Assembly: GCA_965153355.1 (NCBI GenBank)
Contig: OZ231128.1
Coordinates: forward strand, 9,548,001-9,612,000
Direction of reading: 5' to 3'
DNA from: Flaccisagitta enflata
Lineage: Eukaryota > Chaetognatha > Sagittoidea > Aphragmophora
DNA: 64,000 nt
Shown here piece by piece: positions 13,732-29,086 of this stretch. A program made the translations under genes and the position numbers. Numbering within the stretch: the first letter of the stretch is position 1; each line of letters begins with the position of its first letter. The notes under the pieces are model-generated. The model did not search any database, was not told the origin of the DNA, and saw nothing but the letters and a program-made list of their open reading frames with translations.

Positions 13732-14000
13732 TGGGCATGTTTCAAGTGATGACCAAAAACGCGCTTCTTTCCGTCAAACGCGTTTACAGTGTGAGCACAT
13801 ATTCAGGATTTTCATCCATCCCACAAGGAAGCGAGCAAAGTGTGTGAGCCAGCTCATAAATGGGGCGAGTGAGCGAAGCAAGCAGAGTGAAGCGGAATGC
13901 TGTAGAGCGATTGAGCAGAGTGAGCGGTGCGAGCGGCTGAACGTAGCAAGCGATCGATTGGCCCGTTCAAAACGCGATTGTTACGAGTAGAGACAGACCC
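13732..14000 (+). mobile_element. Family D MITE (diverged copy)
   Basis: Starts GGGCATGTTTCAAGTGATG, continues AAAACGCGCTT and CGTTTACAGTGTGAGCACAT, then a GAGCGA-rich middle and TTGGCCCGTTCAAAACGCGA. It ends near GAGTAGAGACAGACC. Flanking CAA may be the duplication, but the ends are diverged. Confidence 0.8.
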
Positions 14001-14669
14001 AACATCTCTTCTTCTGCTATCCCATGATTATTCATAAAATAAGGACAGCTTTATCAAAGTACCCTTTCTTTGTTAAAACCGGCACTTTTGATCTCTAAAT
14101 CTAACAACTCAGTTGTTGTTCCATTTTTTCATAACAAACATAAAAATGTCATTTCATTTATCTTTCATCTTTTTTTTTCATCCATTTCTCGATTCATCCC
14201 TGACCCATCACTTCTAAATCATCCCTAGAATGACATTTCTAAATATAACCACATGACAATGACAATGACAATGACAATGACAATGACAATGACAATGAAT
14301 TCTGGCCTCCTTTTGTAAGGGCAATGTTGTTTCAACTTTCATACGATAACATTTCATAATCATCATTTGATAGTTTTGTCTGGTAAGCAATTTGTTTGTC
14401 AATAGAAAAGGTTAGCTGTGAGCAACCATTGGAAGCTTGCAATGCTTTCATCCTTTGTATATTGGAGGATTATGGCCACCTTTTGTAAAGGCAGTGTTGA
14501 CCCACCTTTCATACAATGACAAAACATCGTCCGACCAATGAAAATTTAGAGAAAAAAACCAGGATCATCTGAAAATATCTATAAACATGACTTGAAAACA
14601 CTTGACTAGACAATTCACTAGACGATCTAAAGCTTGCCTCAACCTGCGTGCGGGCAGTAACCACTCTTA
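14001..14669. other. Unique stretch with a hexamer array and a weak duplication
   Basis: Contains (ACAATG)8 at 14252-14300. A motif CCTTTTGTAAGGGCAATGTT at 14310 recurs as CCTTTTGTAAAGGCAGTGTT at 14480, indicating an old duplication of about 170 bp. No gene is supported. Confidence 0.6.
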
Positions 14670-14932
14670 GGGCGTGTTTCTAGTGAGCGCCAAAAACGCG
14701 TTTCGTCCTGTGAAACGCGATAACAGCGTGAACACATATTCAAGAATTTCAACTGTCCCACGAGGGAGTGAGCGAAGTGAGTGAGCGAGCCCGTGAACGG
14801 AGCAAGCGAGCCAAGCGAGCATAGTGAAGCGGAGCGCTGCGGAGCAAGTGAGCGGAGTGAGCGGTGCGAGCAAACGAACGTAGCGAGCGACCGAGTGGCC
14901 CGTTCAAAACGTCTCTGACTAGAAACGCCCCC
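14670..14932 (+). mobile_element. Family D MITE, 3-bp TSD TTA
   Basis: Termini GGGCGTGTTTCTAGTGAGC and ACTAGAAACGCCCCC are inverted copies. TTA lies at 14667-14669 and 14933-14935. The body carries CGTGAACACATATTCAAG, then CCCACGAGGGAGTGAGCG and a purine-rich GAGCGA/GAGTGA tract, then CGAGTGGCCCGTTCAAAACG. Short size, 3-bp TSD and a G-rich terminus suggest a PIF/Harbinger-type MITE (inference). Confidence 0.88.
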
Positions 14933-15074
14933 TTACTTCCATTGCCTGCTCCTGTAGCCAGCCTTTCTCCATTGCCCCAAACCACCCGGGAACCACCCGT
15001 TTGTCCATTACCTTTCCAGAGAATGGTTGCTCCATTTTCATTTTTTCCTCGATGCAGGCCCCATATCTCATCTT

Positions 15075-15104
15075 ATGGAGACAGAGACAGAGACAGAGAC
15101 AGAG
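15075..15104. repeat. (GAGACA)n short microsatellite
   Basis: Five units of GAGACA. Confidence 0.9.
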
Positions 15105-15310
15105 TCATTCCATAGCTCATCTCATGGAGACATTCCTTCCTTTCCTTTCTCTTTGTCGCTTGGCCTGGTTGCTTCTCTGCCTATCTCACTTTGTCACTCT
15201 GTCTGTCTTGCCTCGTTCAATTGTTTCTTTTTGTTTCTATTTGTTTATTTCTCCGTGTGATGGGTTCTATCAATCTGTCTGTAACTGTCGCTCTCTTTCT
15301 CTCTCTCACT

Positions 15311-15441
<131 letters not shown>

Positions 15442-15669
15442 CGTCTTCAAGCCTAAACTCATTTCACCTTCAACCCCTCTTTTCTTCCTCTCATTTCTCC
15501 CATGGCGCCGGCGCTAAACGGAATCAGACAAAATCTCTCTGTCTTCGTCTGTGTTTACGTCTATCTCTCATGTGTTTTTTTTTCTTTCCTTATAATTTTC
15601 TCTCGTTTTCCGTATTTTTTTTTCCATTTACTTTTTTTTTCTTATAAAATCTATTTTGATAATTCTGGC

Positions 15670-15971
15670 TTTGTTGCCTTCCTTTCTTCCTTTCTTCCTT
15701 CTTTCCTTCTTTCCCTCTTTCCTTCCTTCCTTCCTTCCTTCCTTCCTTCCTTCTTCCTACCTTCCATTCAACTTTATTTTCGACATTGGTTTCTTCCATC
15801 TTTCCTTCTTTCCTTCCTTCCCTCCCTCCTTCCTTCCATCCTCTCTTCCTTCTTTCCTACCTTCCTCCCTACCTTCCTTTCAACCTTTTTTTCATCCTTG
15901 GTTTCTTCCTTCTTTTCTCCGTTCCTTCCCTCTCTCTTTCCTTCCTTCCTTCGTCTCTTCCTTGCTTCTTT

Positions 15972-16030
<59 letters not shown>

Positions 16031-16100
16031 CTTTTCTTTCTTTCTTTCTTCTTTCTTTCTTCTTCTTTCTTCTTTCTTTCCTTCCTTTCTCTCTTTCTTT

Positions 16101-16183
<83 letters not shown>
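15670..16183. repeat. Pyrimidine compound tract: CTTCC-rich, (CTTT)n, (CT)n
   Basis: Degenerate TTCC/CTTCC to about 15965, CTTT 15968-16105, CT 16107-16183. The plus strand is nearly all pyrimidine for over 500 bp. Confidence 0.95.
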
Positions 16184-16186
<3 letters not shown>

Positions 16187-16285
16187 AGTGCAAAAAAGGA
16201 TGTGGGAGTATCCTTTCCTCCCTTTCCCCCACTTCGCTCTCCATTTCTTCTTTTGTTCTTTTGTTTCACTCAGAATCACTGTCAT

Positions 16286-16412
16286 TTTCGATGACGACGA
16301 CCGTCGCTGGCGTCACCATCGTCGCCATCGTCGTCATCGTCGTCATCCTAGTCGCCATTGTCGTCGCCATCGTCGTCGCCTTCGTCGTCATCATCGTCAG
16401 CGTCGCCGTCAT
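16286..16412. repeat. ATCGTC/GTCGCC trinucleotide-hexamer tract
   Basis: About 125 bp of CGTCGTCATCGTCGTC-type units. Reverse translation gives aspartate-rich DDDDDEGDD, which is low complexity. Confidence 0.9.
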
Positions 16413-16981
<569 letters not shown>

Positions 16982-17040
16982 CCACAGGACTCCATCTCAG
17001 CGGATACAAGTTCCGCATATAAGTAAGTCGGGTGGGCCGG

Positions 17041-17049
17041 GATTGATTG

Positions 17050-17098
<49 letters not shown>

Positions 17099-17116
17099 GT
17101 GATTGATTGATTGAGT

Positions 17117-17187
<71 letters not shown>

Positions 17188-17222
17188 GGATTTCATGTTT
17201 CATTGATTGATTGATTGATTGA
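17041..17222. repeat. (GATT)n microsatellite
   Basis: GATT tetranucleotide about 180 bp with a few interruptions (GAATG, GAGTTTTT, GGATTTCATGTTTC). Reverse frames give INQS repeats. Confidence 0.96.
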
Positions 17223-17496
17223 CATGAATTGAAATGACTGATTTCTTTGATGGAAAAATTCAATTAAGCAATGCAAAAGTAAAATTCGACACCATGTCTG
17301 TTTCATTCAGGGTTTCCAAAAATCTACAAGACAAATTCAACAATTGCAATTCCATTTGAAAGACACCAATCGTTTCTACAACAAAAACACAGCAATCTTT
17401 TCTACTGTGGAGAAACTTTCAAGAAAAAGAATCTAGATCTGTAGCATCATCAGAGGAGCTGCCCGATTCTTTTGGAAAGAATTATAAAACCAAAGA

Positions 17497-17566
17497 GAAG
17501 AACAAGAACAAGGAAAAGAACAAGTACAAGAACAAGAACAAGAATAAAAACAAGAACAAGAACTAG
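17497..17566. repeat. (GAACAA)n hexamer tract
   Basis: About 70 bp of AAGAACAAGAACAAG-type units. Confidence 0.9.
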
Positions 17567-17688
17567 AAAGGGGGAAAGAGAAAATTGCATTCTGGCGTTC
17601 ATGCTTCTGGCGTTGATTGAAATCGTCTGCCGATTCCACTTTCAAAGGACTTGAAATATAAGTCCATGTGACTGAGAGAAAGAGAGAA

Positions 17689-18360
<672 letters not shown>

Positions 18361-18593
18361 AAGGGAAAAAATGAAGAAGGGTACGAAAGGAAAAAAAGTG
18401 AGGGAAGAAAGAGAGAGAGAGAGAGAAAAAAACTGAATAAGAGAGAGCAACAGTATTGAATAATTAATAAAACACAAAACACAAATGTCAACAAAAGGAC
18501 CGGTAAGAAGAAAGGGAAAAAAATAAAAGCGGCATGACAAAGGATGATCATGAAGAAAAACAATGAGGTATCTGGGATGGAGAGAATAAGAGG

Positions 18594-19065
<472 letters not shown>

Positions 19066-19800
19066 GAAAGCGATGCAACAGAGGCACAACATGTGCTCTT
19101 TTTTTTAACCTCATCTTCTTCATCATCATCCTCATCATCCTTATGGAGCGTTGTTTCACTACCTCTTCATTTTTTCCTCTCCCTCTTCCTCCTTTTTTTC
19201 CTCCTTCATCTCCATCTTCTCCTCCTACTCCTCCTCTTCATCCTCCTCCTTTTTCTCCGGCGTTAAAGTCTGGAACTGCCTCTGCTTCCACGAATGAACG
19301 GCGCTCGTTTACACCTTTAATTACCTTTTTAAAATTCAACATCGCACTATGGTAGTATAGATTTTCAACTGTTTCCTACAGTGGGATGCATCTTTCTAAA
19401 CCCATACCAAAAGCTAATAACATATAATACTAATTCCACCAATCAAAATTTAATCAAAAAGACGAGATCAAAGAGGAAAATAAACCGATTCCATAATGAA
19501 ATGAATCAAAAAAGACATTTTTGCGATCATTTTGATGAGTTTTGATTAATTCCAATCATATTCCAGACGCAGGTTCATGGCAGGGGATACAAATGAAGCT
19601 ACAGTTGGCATAGAATTGCATGCTCGCTTCCATCAATCAATTTGAATTCCTTTTACCTTTGATAATTCGATTGCGTTTTTGAGGATTACTCTCTCTTACA
19701 TTTTAAGCGGCGATTGTCTTTGTTCTTCAAAAATCGTCATTTGTCAGTAGTTTTCGATCCGTTTCGCAACGTCGGTCATTGTTATTAGTCAGTCTCAGTC
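19066..19800. other. Pyrimidine-rich then AT-rich unique stretch
   Basis: CTTCCTCCT-type low complexity at 19170-19260, then ordinary AT-rich sequence. No gene is supported. Confidence 0.45.
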
Positions 19801-19803
19801 TGA

Positions 19804-20072
19804 GGGGGCGTTTCTAGTCAAAGACGATCACGTCTTGAAAGGGCCACTCGGTCGCTCGCGACGTTCGATCGCTCGCACCGCTCACTCCGCTCACTCGCTC
19901 CGCAGCGCTCCGCTTCGCTACGCTCGCTTTGCTTGCTCACTCCGTTCACGGGCTCGCTCACTCACGTCGCTCACTCCCTCGTGGGACGGTGGAAATTCTT
20001 GAATATGTGTTCACACTGTTATCGCGTTTCACGGGAACAAACGCGTTTTTGGCGCTCACTAGAAACACGCCC
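19804..20072 (-). mobile_element. Family D MITE, 3-bp TSD TGA, reverse
   Basis: Starts GGGGGCGTTTCTAGTCAAAG and ends GCGCTCACTAGAAACACGCC plus C. TGA lies at 19801-19803 and 20073-20075. The middle is the reverse complement of the GAGCGA tract seen in the other copies. Confidence 0.88.
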
Positions 20073-20382
20073 TGAGTTGTTTGTCCGTGTTCATCTTTGA
20101 TCTTCAGATCGACCTCCTTCCGCTTCTAAAGGGCAAGTTCTCCGCCATTTGTGTCCGATTCCATTTGTTATTGTCCGTTCCGCTTCGATTTTTGTTGTTT
20201 TTTGTCCGTCTTCGTTTCGATTTGTTATTGTCCTTTTCCGCTCCGATGGACAATTTATTGTCCGCTTCCGCTCGATTTGGTTTTTTTGTCCGATCGACTC
20301 GGATTCGATTCTTTGCCCTAGGCCAAGCTAACACTAAGGGACTAACAGTATGCGGGAACTTTTCTCCCACCCTTTTTCAACT
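20073..20382. other. Degenerate TTGTCCGTTCCGC-type repeats, no gene
   Basis: TTATTGTCCGTTCCGCTTCG at 20167 recurs in looser form at about 20200, 20225 and 20260 (TTGTCCG/TTTTCCGCTCCG), about 4 units of 33-50 bp. This is weak tandem structure only. Confidence 0.5.
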
Positions 20383-20901
<519 letters not shown>

Positions 20902-21159
20902 CGAAAGAGTGGATATATTCAAGTCAGAAAATGCCGAAAGAATTCGATAAGAAACCCCCAAAAATTTGTCTATTTTTTCTCACCCTCTGGTGAATCTAAC
21001 ATGAAATCGTGGGAATTTAATTCATTGTTTTTTTGTTGTTTTTCCTCAGTGAAAGAAAAAGAATTTTACGCCTGTTTTACACGAAAGAAGGAAGAAAATG
21101 CGAGGAGTTCGTTTGTTTGTTTATTTTTACGCTGTTTGCTTTTAACGCCTGATTCGAAT

Positions 21160-21160
<1 letters not shown>

Positions 21161-21247
<87 letters not shown>

Positions 21248-21300
21248 TTTTTTTCTTTCTTTCTTTTTTCTTTCTTTCTTTCTTTCTTTATTTCTTTTTT
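21161..21300. repeat. (CTTT)n microsatellite
   Basis: About 140 bp CTTT with T-run interruptions in the distal half. Confidence 0.95.
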
Positions 21301-21315
21301 TTCTTTTTTCCATTT

Positions 21316-21690
21316 TTCGGCAGCGACCCCGAAGGGGTCGATGACCTATGCTTTCACACATGTGGGGAATTGTCCTCTTCTCCTTCTCCTCCTCCTCCCT
21401 CTTCTTCCTCTCCGTCCCCCTCTCCCTCAAATCCCAGTCTTGAGGCCCAAATTCCAGACTCGAGGCCTAAATCTCAGCCTTGAGGCCCAAATCCTAGCCT
21501 AATGGTCAAAATCCTAGTCTGGACGCCGAGACCCATATCTCAGCCTCGAGGTCAAAATCTCAGCCAAGAGACTCAAGCCCAAAAGGTCATCGAACCCTTC
21601 GGGGCCGCTAGCCTGCTCCCCCCTCAACTTCAAGCACAATCTACGCAGGCAGGGCACGGGTACCGCTTGGGTGCTTCGTATAGCAAAAGT
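21316..21690. mobile_element. Family C element with 21-bp core
   Basis: Left arm TCGGCAGCGACCCCGAAGGG. The core holds about ten units of CTTGAGGCCCAAATC type. The right arm reads CCCTTCGGGGCCGCTAGCC, and the tail is GCAGGGCACGGGTACCGCTT. It follows a (CTTT)n tract, as the copy at 60270 follows (CTTC)n. Confidence 0.75.
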
Positions 21691-21699
21691 TGGTTATTT

Positions 21700-22215
21700 C
21701 TTTTCGCCCTCTTTACCTAATGTGGAGTGACTAATTTTAGGACCCTTACTATTTTGGTTTTATCAAAAATCGTTCATCTTCCATTTTTTTAGTAAATTGC
21801 TTTTGAGGGCCTAATTTGCATAATGCAGTGGGTTAAAACAATAAGCTGACATTGTTTGAATCAGCTTTTATAATTTTCTACTCATCATAGAATTGCAATT
21901 CTGTCTTTTCATATGCTCTTTCATAACTTATGTTCTGATGTTCTAGTTTGTTTTTACATATATCATTATTTTTTAAAATAAATAGTTGTCCTTTTTAAAA
22001 CAAAACTACACAGGATTTTGCTGAATTCTGGGAAATCAGTGGAAACTTTAAGGCTAAAACAAAAACGGAAGATGAAGGAATTCCTTCAGAGTAAAGGAAA
22101 ATGGTCCTTTGATGCATGGTTCTCCACATTACCCATAGGTGGGAAGGGATATCCTAACTCTAAGTATGTGAAGCACCCAAGGGTACCAAGACTGTCTGAC
22201 GTGCTTTTGCAACTA
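21700..22215. other. AT-rich stretch with one possible exon-like frame
   Basis: An open frame from 22018 carries about 65 residues of mixed composition before the (CTTT)n tract (including KGKWSFDAWFSTLPIGGKGY). An acceptor-like TACACAG precedes it at about 22013. I recognise no domain. It could be a degraded transposon or gene fragment, or chance. Confidence 0.25.
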
Positions 22216-22217
22216 TA

Positions 22218-22237
22218 TTCTTTCTTTCTTTCTTTCT

Positions 22238-22276
<39 letters not shown>

Positions 22277-22686
22277 ACTTTCAACTCCTGATTCCGATTC
22301 ATTTCCACTCGCCAGCTTTTCGTTTTTATTTCGCTCCGTTAATTCTTTTCATTTAATCATTCACTCAAAAAAGAATTTCGTCCCTTGCTTCAGGTTTTTT
22401 TTTTTTCTTCACTTGGTTCTCCTTCTCTATCTTCTCTCCTTCTTTCCTTCCTTTCTTTTTTTCTTTCTTTCTTTCTTTCTTTCTTTCTTTGTCTTTTTTT
22501 TGTTCTTCTTTTTTTTTTGTCTTATTGTTTCTTTGTTTCTCTGTTTCTTTGTTTCTTTGTTTCTTTGCTTCTTTGCTTCTTTGTTTCTTTGTTTCTTTGT
22601 TTCTTTGTTTCTTACATTCTTTGTTTCTTTGTTTCTTTGTTTCTTTGTTTCTTTGTTTCTTTGTTTCTTTTGTTTCTTTGTTTCTT

Positions 22687-22726
<40 letters not shown>

Positions 22727-22735
22727 TTTCCTTGT
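22218..22735. repeat. (CTTT)n, (GTTTCTTT)n and T-tract
   Basis: CTTT 22218-22276 and 22443-22490, an octamer-like TTTCTTTG array 22530-22690, then about 36 T at 22690-22725. Confidence 0.92.
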
Positions 22736-23103
22736 TGTTTTTTTTTTTCTAAAATATCTTTCTTCTTCGCTTTCTGTCTTTTTTTAGCCATACTTTTATT
22801 TACCTTTTAATTCTTTCATTTATTGTTTTTGACTCATTTCTAAACCTGTGTGCCTCATTATCTAAAGGTTTTTCAATTGGTTGTCTGTATATCTGTCTCT
22901 TGCCCACTGATAAAGTGACAATAATCAATTCAATTTTAATTACTACTGCTGGATTGGCCTTCATCCACACCTATGATGATTTTTGTCTCGCTTTGTATCC
23001 TAATCTGCGTCTCTCTGTCTCCCTCTGTCCCCCTTTTCCTCAATCTGTCTGTGTCTGTGTCTGTCTCTTTATGTCTCTGTCTTTCTGGCTTTCTATCTCT
23101 CCG

Positions 23104-24152
<1,049 letters not shown>

Positions 24153-24164
24153 GTGTGTGTGTGT

Positions 24165-24196
<32 letters not shown>
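24153..24196. repeat. (GT)n then (CT)n, right part of split tract
   Basis: GT 24153-24167, then CT to 24196. Confidence 0.9.
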
Positions 24197-24199
<3 letters not shown>

Positions 24200-24379
24200 C
24201 TCTCTGTTCCATCCATCTATCCATCCATCTCTCTTTGGCATCCGGCTTCATGATAATGACTACGACGTTTCATTCAAGTGGGAGGTTTTCCTGTTGCATG
24301 GAACTTTGCCAGAAGTCTTCGCGACGAAGAGAACTACTTTTCTGCGACTCCCCTTTCTACCAATACATAATCTCAAGAG

Positions 24380-24662
<283 letters not shown>

Positions 24663-25675
24663 GAGAGAATGACAGAGATAGCATTTGCAACTGCCATTAC
24701 CATCGGCCGAGTTTCGTGCTCAATAAATTGTCACCATAATCAATCTTTTCTTTGCTCTTCTTATCTTATCTTTTTTTTAACTATCTATTCCTTTCTCTCC
24801 TTTTCCCCTTTTCTTATCTCTTCCACTGCTCCTCCGTTTCTTTTAATCTTTTTTTCTTTTTTTTTCTTTTCTTTCTTTTTTTTTCCTTTTTTTTTAATTT
24901 TCTCTCTTTTTATGGCTCATTTGAAAGGGTTGAGTCATTGTGCAGCACGGATCGAATTCTAGCCTTTCTTTAACAACTTCTTTCTTTCTCTCCATCACTT
25001 TCCCTCCGTTTTCTTCAGGCCAAATATGAATCAGAAAAAGCTGATTTTATTCGTTTCTACTCCACGCATCCTACTGTGTGTGTGTCTCTGTTTGTGTGTT
25101 TGTTTGCTCGTCTACTTGTCTGCTTGTCTGCCCGTCAGTTTGTCTGTTCGTCTGTTTGTGAGTGTGTCTCTTTATGGTTTATGATCTTCCTTAAATTGAC
25201 AAGAAAAAGTCCGTCCATCGTTTTGAAACTAACAGTTACATTTTTTTGTTATCTTAGATATGATTTTCATCATTTTAAAACATTAACCTAAATGACTTAT
25301 TCAACTTCCATTAAAAGTTTTTTTAGCGCCGTCAATGCTGATTATAGACATTAAGTTATGACCGATATAAAGAGAGAAGACGCCCCGAGAGTACCAAAAC
25401 CACTGAACCATGTTTTAAAGAGATGTAAGTTTGTTCAACATTTTATCTTAAATTTGGATTTATACAGACCCGAAAGAATTCTTTTTTTTTTAAAGAATGT
25501 TGAGACGTCGTCTTTGTTGAACGTTACTAAACTACATCAACAGACCATTTTTCTCCTTAGAACATGCCGTCAAAGACAAGTTAAGAAAACAAGCATATAT
25601 CTTATCTCGATTTACTATCTGCCACGTCTATGACCGAATTATGCTGCCCGCGGGGACGGGAGAGGCATACACATG

Positions 25676-25678
<3 letters not shown>
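24663..25678. other. T-rich then ordinary sequence, no supported gene
   Basis: Pyrimidine-rich to about 25010. The 91-aa frame at 25358-25633 starts with an ATG and has AGATGTAAGT at about 25422, which resembles a splice donor, but no domain is recognised. Confidence 0.35.
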
Positions 25679-25768
<90 letters not shown>

Positions 25769-25802
25769 ATATATATAAATATATATATAGATAGATATAT
25801 AT

Positions 25803-25845
<43 letters not shown>

Positions 25846-25862
25846 TATATATAGATAAGAGA

Positions 25863-25934
<72 letters not shown>
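25679..25934. repeat. (GA)n - (TA/GATA)n - (CA)n compound microsatellite
   Basis: GA 25679-25765, TA with GATA interruptions 25766-25860, CA 25863-25934. The TA centre is self-complementary and cruciform-prone. Confidence 0.96.
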
Positions 25935-25938
<4 letters not shown>

Positions 25939-25950
25939 GAGACAAAGAGA

Positions 25951-26165
25951 AACAAGGGACGCGGGGTCATACTATCGTCGCGGACGAGTGCGCAGGGGTA
26001 TCCAACCCTTATCTACACCCCAACCCCCACCTCACACATACACCTCAAACATACACACAAAAAATATCTAAAACGTTCGTTTTAATCACTTTTCAACTCG
26101 ATCATCACGGACGGATGGACGGATAGACAGACGGACAAAGCCTCTTATAGAGATGCAACTAAAAA
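25951..26165 (-). mobile_element. Family A (A1), full length, reverse
   Basis: Begins AACAAGGGACGCGGGGTCAT, continues GTCGCGGACGAGTGCGCAGG, then ACTTTTCAACTCGATCATC, a (GGAC/GGAT)n core, CAAAGCCTCTTATAGAG and ATGCAACTAAAAATG. The terminal hairpin has lost its left arm. Confidence 0.85.
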
Positions 26166-26289
26166 TGAATTGGAAATAAAATGTTAGAAGAGCTTTTACT
26201 AAAAATTTTTTACCAAATGAAATCAAAGAGTTGAAAAGAGGTAAAGAGACAAAGAAAGCAAGAGAGAATGAATGAAAAAGAAAGAAAAG

Positions 26290-26996
<707 letters not shown>

Positions 26997-27089
26997 ACTG
27001 GACCCTCAGAAGTGCGAACTTCGGCGGCAAAACCATCAAAAGAAAATAAATGTTTATCTTGAGTCCGAAGGCATTTCTTAATTTGTTGA

Positions 27090-27675
27090 TGGAAGACCAG
27101 CGACCATCTAATGGCATGAGAGAAGAACCAGTCGCCCAAACGCATCTAATGGTCAGCGATACCCATTGCCCAAACGCATCTAATGGTCAACGATACCCGT
27201 TGCCCAAATGCATCTAATGGTCAGCGATACCCGTTGCCCAAATGCATCTAATGGTCAGCGATACCCGTTGCCCAAAGGCATCTTATGGACAGCGATACCC
27301 ATTGCCCAAAGGCATCTAATGGTCAGCGATATCCGTTGCCCTGCTTTGCATGGTTGTGAATTGGAATGGGAGGAAGCAGGGCAGCAGCCCCATAATGGAC
27401 AAAGTTTTGTAAAATACAGGGATATTTTTGTTTGTTCATCCGTCTATCAATTTGTCCGTCCGCCCGTCCCCCTCAGGCCCTCTCTGGCCTGAAATCTGCC
27501 CTCTCAGGTCTGAAATCTAACCTAACAGACCTGAAATCTGCCCACCCAGGCCTAGAATCTGAGAGGGCAGATTTAAGGCCTCGGGGGGACAAATGAACAA
27601 ACAAACAAACGGACAAAGGAAAAAAAAAGTCCCCCTGTGTTCTACAGAACATCATTCCCCTCTGGGCCGCTGCCC
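27090..27675. mobile_element. Family C element with an amplified terminal 34-bp unit
   Basis: Terminal motif GGTCAGCGATACCCGTTGCC is repeated six times as a 34-bp unit (CATCTAATGGTCAGCGATAC plus CCGTTGCCCAAAYG) between 27142 and 27346. Next come GCTTTGCATGGTTGTGAATT, GGGCAGCAGCCCC, a GTCCG tract, three 21-bp core units, and the inverted arm AGTCCCCCTGTGTTCTACAG ... GGGCCGCTGCCC followed by TAAAAG. Confidence 0.85.
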
Positions 27676-27862
27676 TAAAAGAAGAAGAGATATTTAAAGA
27701 GAAAGGAAGAAGAAAAAGAGAGAAAGAAAGAAAGAAAACTAGTTTTTGATAATCAGATTATCTCGCAATTTTTAAGTCGTCGCGAAAAAACAACTGACTG
27801 ATTAGGGGTCGGGCCGAATATTTTTCGAAGAACAAAGCAGGCGGGTTGTAATAAGTGATGAA

Positions 27863-28384
27863 CAGTCAGCGGAAAAAACACAATAGGTATATATATCACT
27901 CCGTTGGTTTTGATTCAACCCACTGATGTTGAACAGAATGCTGTAAACAGCAACTGGTTGTTTAAATTACAGCCGGCTGTTAAGTTACAAAGTTAGCAAA
28001 AATCCAATTTTTCCTAAATAGAATGAGACCTTCATACTCCTGATGAAATTCTGAGAAGTTTGATATGTCACACTTAACACTTTTTGTAAAAAATATTTTT
28101 TTTAACATTGCGTTATAATTAAATTAAACAATGATAAAATTTTTTTATTTTCATGTAAAAGTATATGTTGTGACATATCAAACTTCTTAAAATTTCATCA
28201 GGATTATGAATCTGCAGGTCTCATTCTATTTGGTGAAAGTTGGATTTTTGCCAACTTTGTAACTTAACAGCCGGCTGTAATTTCAACAACCAGTTGTTGT
28301 TTACAGCATTCTGTTCAATATCAGTGGGTTGGATCAAAACCAACGGAGTGATACATATACCTATTATGTTTTGTCCGCTGACTG
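27863..28384. mobile_element. Foldback MITE (family B), 4-bp TSD TGAA
   Basis: Left CAGTCAGCGGAAAAAACAC and right TTTTGTCCGCTGACTG. TGAA lies at 27859-27862 and 28385-28388. Arms of roughly 230 bp are inverted copies of each other, including ACAGCCGGCTGT, ATCCAATTTTTCC/TTGGATTTTTGCC and GATATGTCACACTTAAC/GTTGTGACATATC. It shares both termini and the CGTTGGTTTTGAT subterminal block with 11648-12714. Confidence 0.9.
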
Positions 28385-28429
28385 TGAAGATGATCAAGGA
28401 GGGGGAGGAGAAGATAAAGTGGTAAACGA

Positions 28430-28632
28430 CGACGAAGAAGAAGAAGAAGAAGAAGAAGAAGAAGAAGAAGAAGAAGAAGAAGAAGAAGAAGAAGAAGAAG
28501 AAGAAGAAGAAGAAGAAGAAGAAGAAGAAGAAGAAGAAGAAGAAGAAGAAGAAGAAGAAGAAGAAGAAGAAGAAGAAGAAGAAGAAGAAGAAGAAGAAGA
28601 AGGAGAAGAAGATGAAGAAGAAGAAGAAGAAG

Positions 28633-28708
<76 letters not shown>

Positions 28709-28709
28709 C
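28430..28709. repeat. (GAA)n about 230 bp then (CT)n
   Basis: GAA/AAG triplets 28432-28661 with one GGA and one GAT variant, then CT 28663-28709. It begins 45 bp after the foldback element. Confidence 0.97.
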
Positions 28710-29086
28710 AACAAGTTGTATCGTTTGCAACAGACTCATGAGTCATTACTCAATTGTCATCTTGCGAAACTAACAATAATTTGTAAGAAATTTTGAGGAG
28801 GTGTGTGTGAGTGTGTGAAGATAAGAATTTGGAAAGGGTGTGGATGAAGGTTCGGCTTGTGTTTTTAAGTGTATCTAGTGAAGGGTGGGGCCTGGGGTTA
28901 GGATGAGGGATGTTGGTTTTTATAAGCTTGGCTCTAGCGAAAAGTTTGGGAGAAAGCAATAGCATGTAAAGATCTCCAAATTTCTAATTCAAAGGCTTTA
29001 ACGGACCCGCCAATAATGGATTTCCGCCTATGACGGATGCAAATTCATAATACCTTCAACTTGTTTTCTTTAATTTTCTTAGAATA
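28710..29086. other. Unique stretch, nothing recognised
   Basis: No repeat or sustained frame is seen, apart from a short GTGTGTGAGTGTGTG at 28802. Confidence 0.4.

Noticed and set aside
22018-22217. Mixed-composition frame of about 65 codons before a (CTTT)n tract
   Set aside because: Not recognisable as any family. Reported only as a low-confidence note in the region entry.
25358-25633. 91-codon ATG frame followed by a donor-like AGATGTAAGT
   Set aside because: A single weak splice-like motif is expected by chance; no domain and no second exon could be found.
27142-27346. Regularly repeated 34-bp units, CRISPR-like length
   Set aside because: Direct tandem units without unique spacers, in a eukaryotic element terminus.
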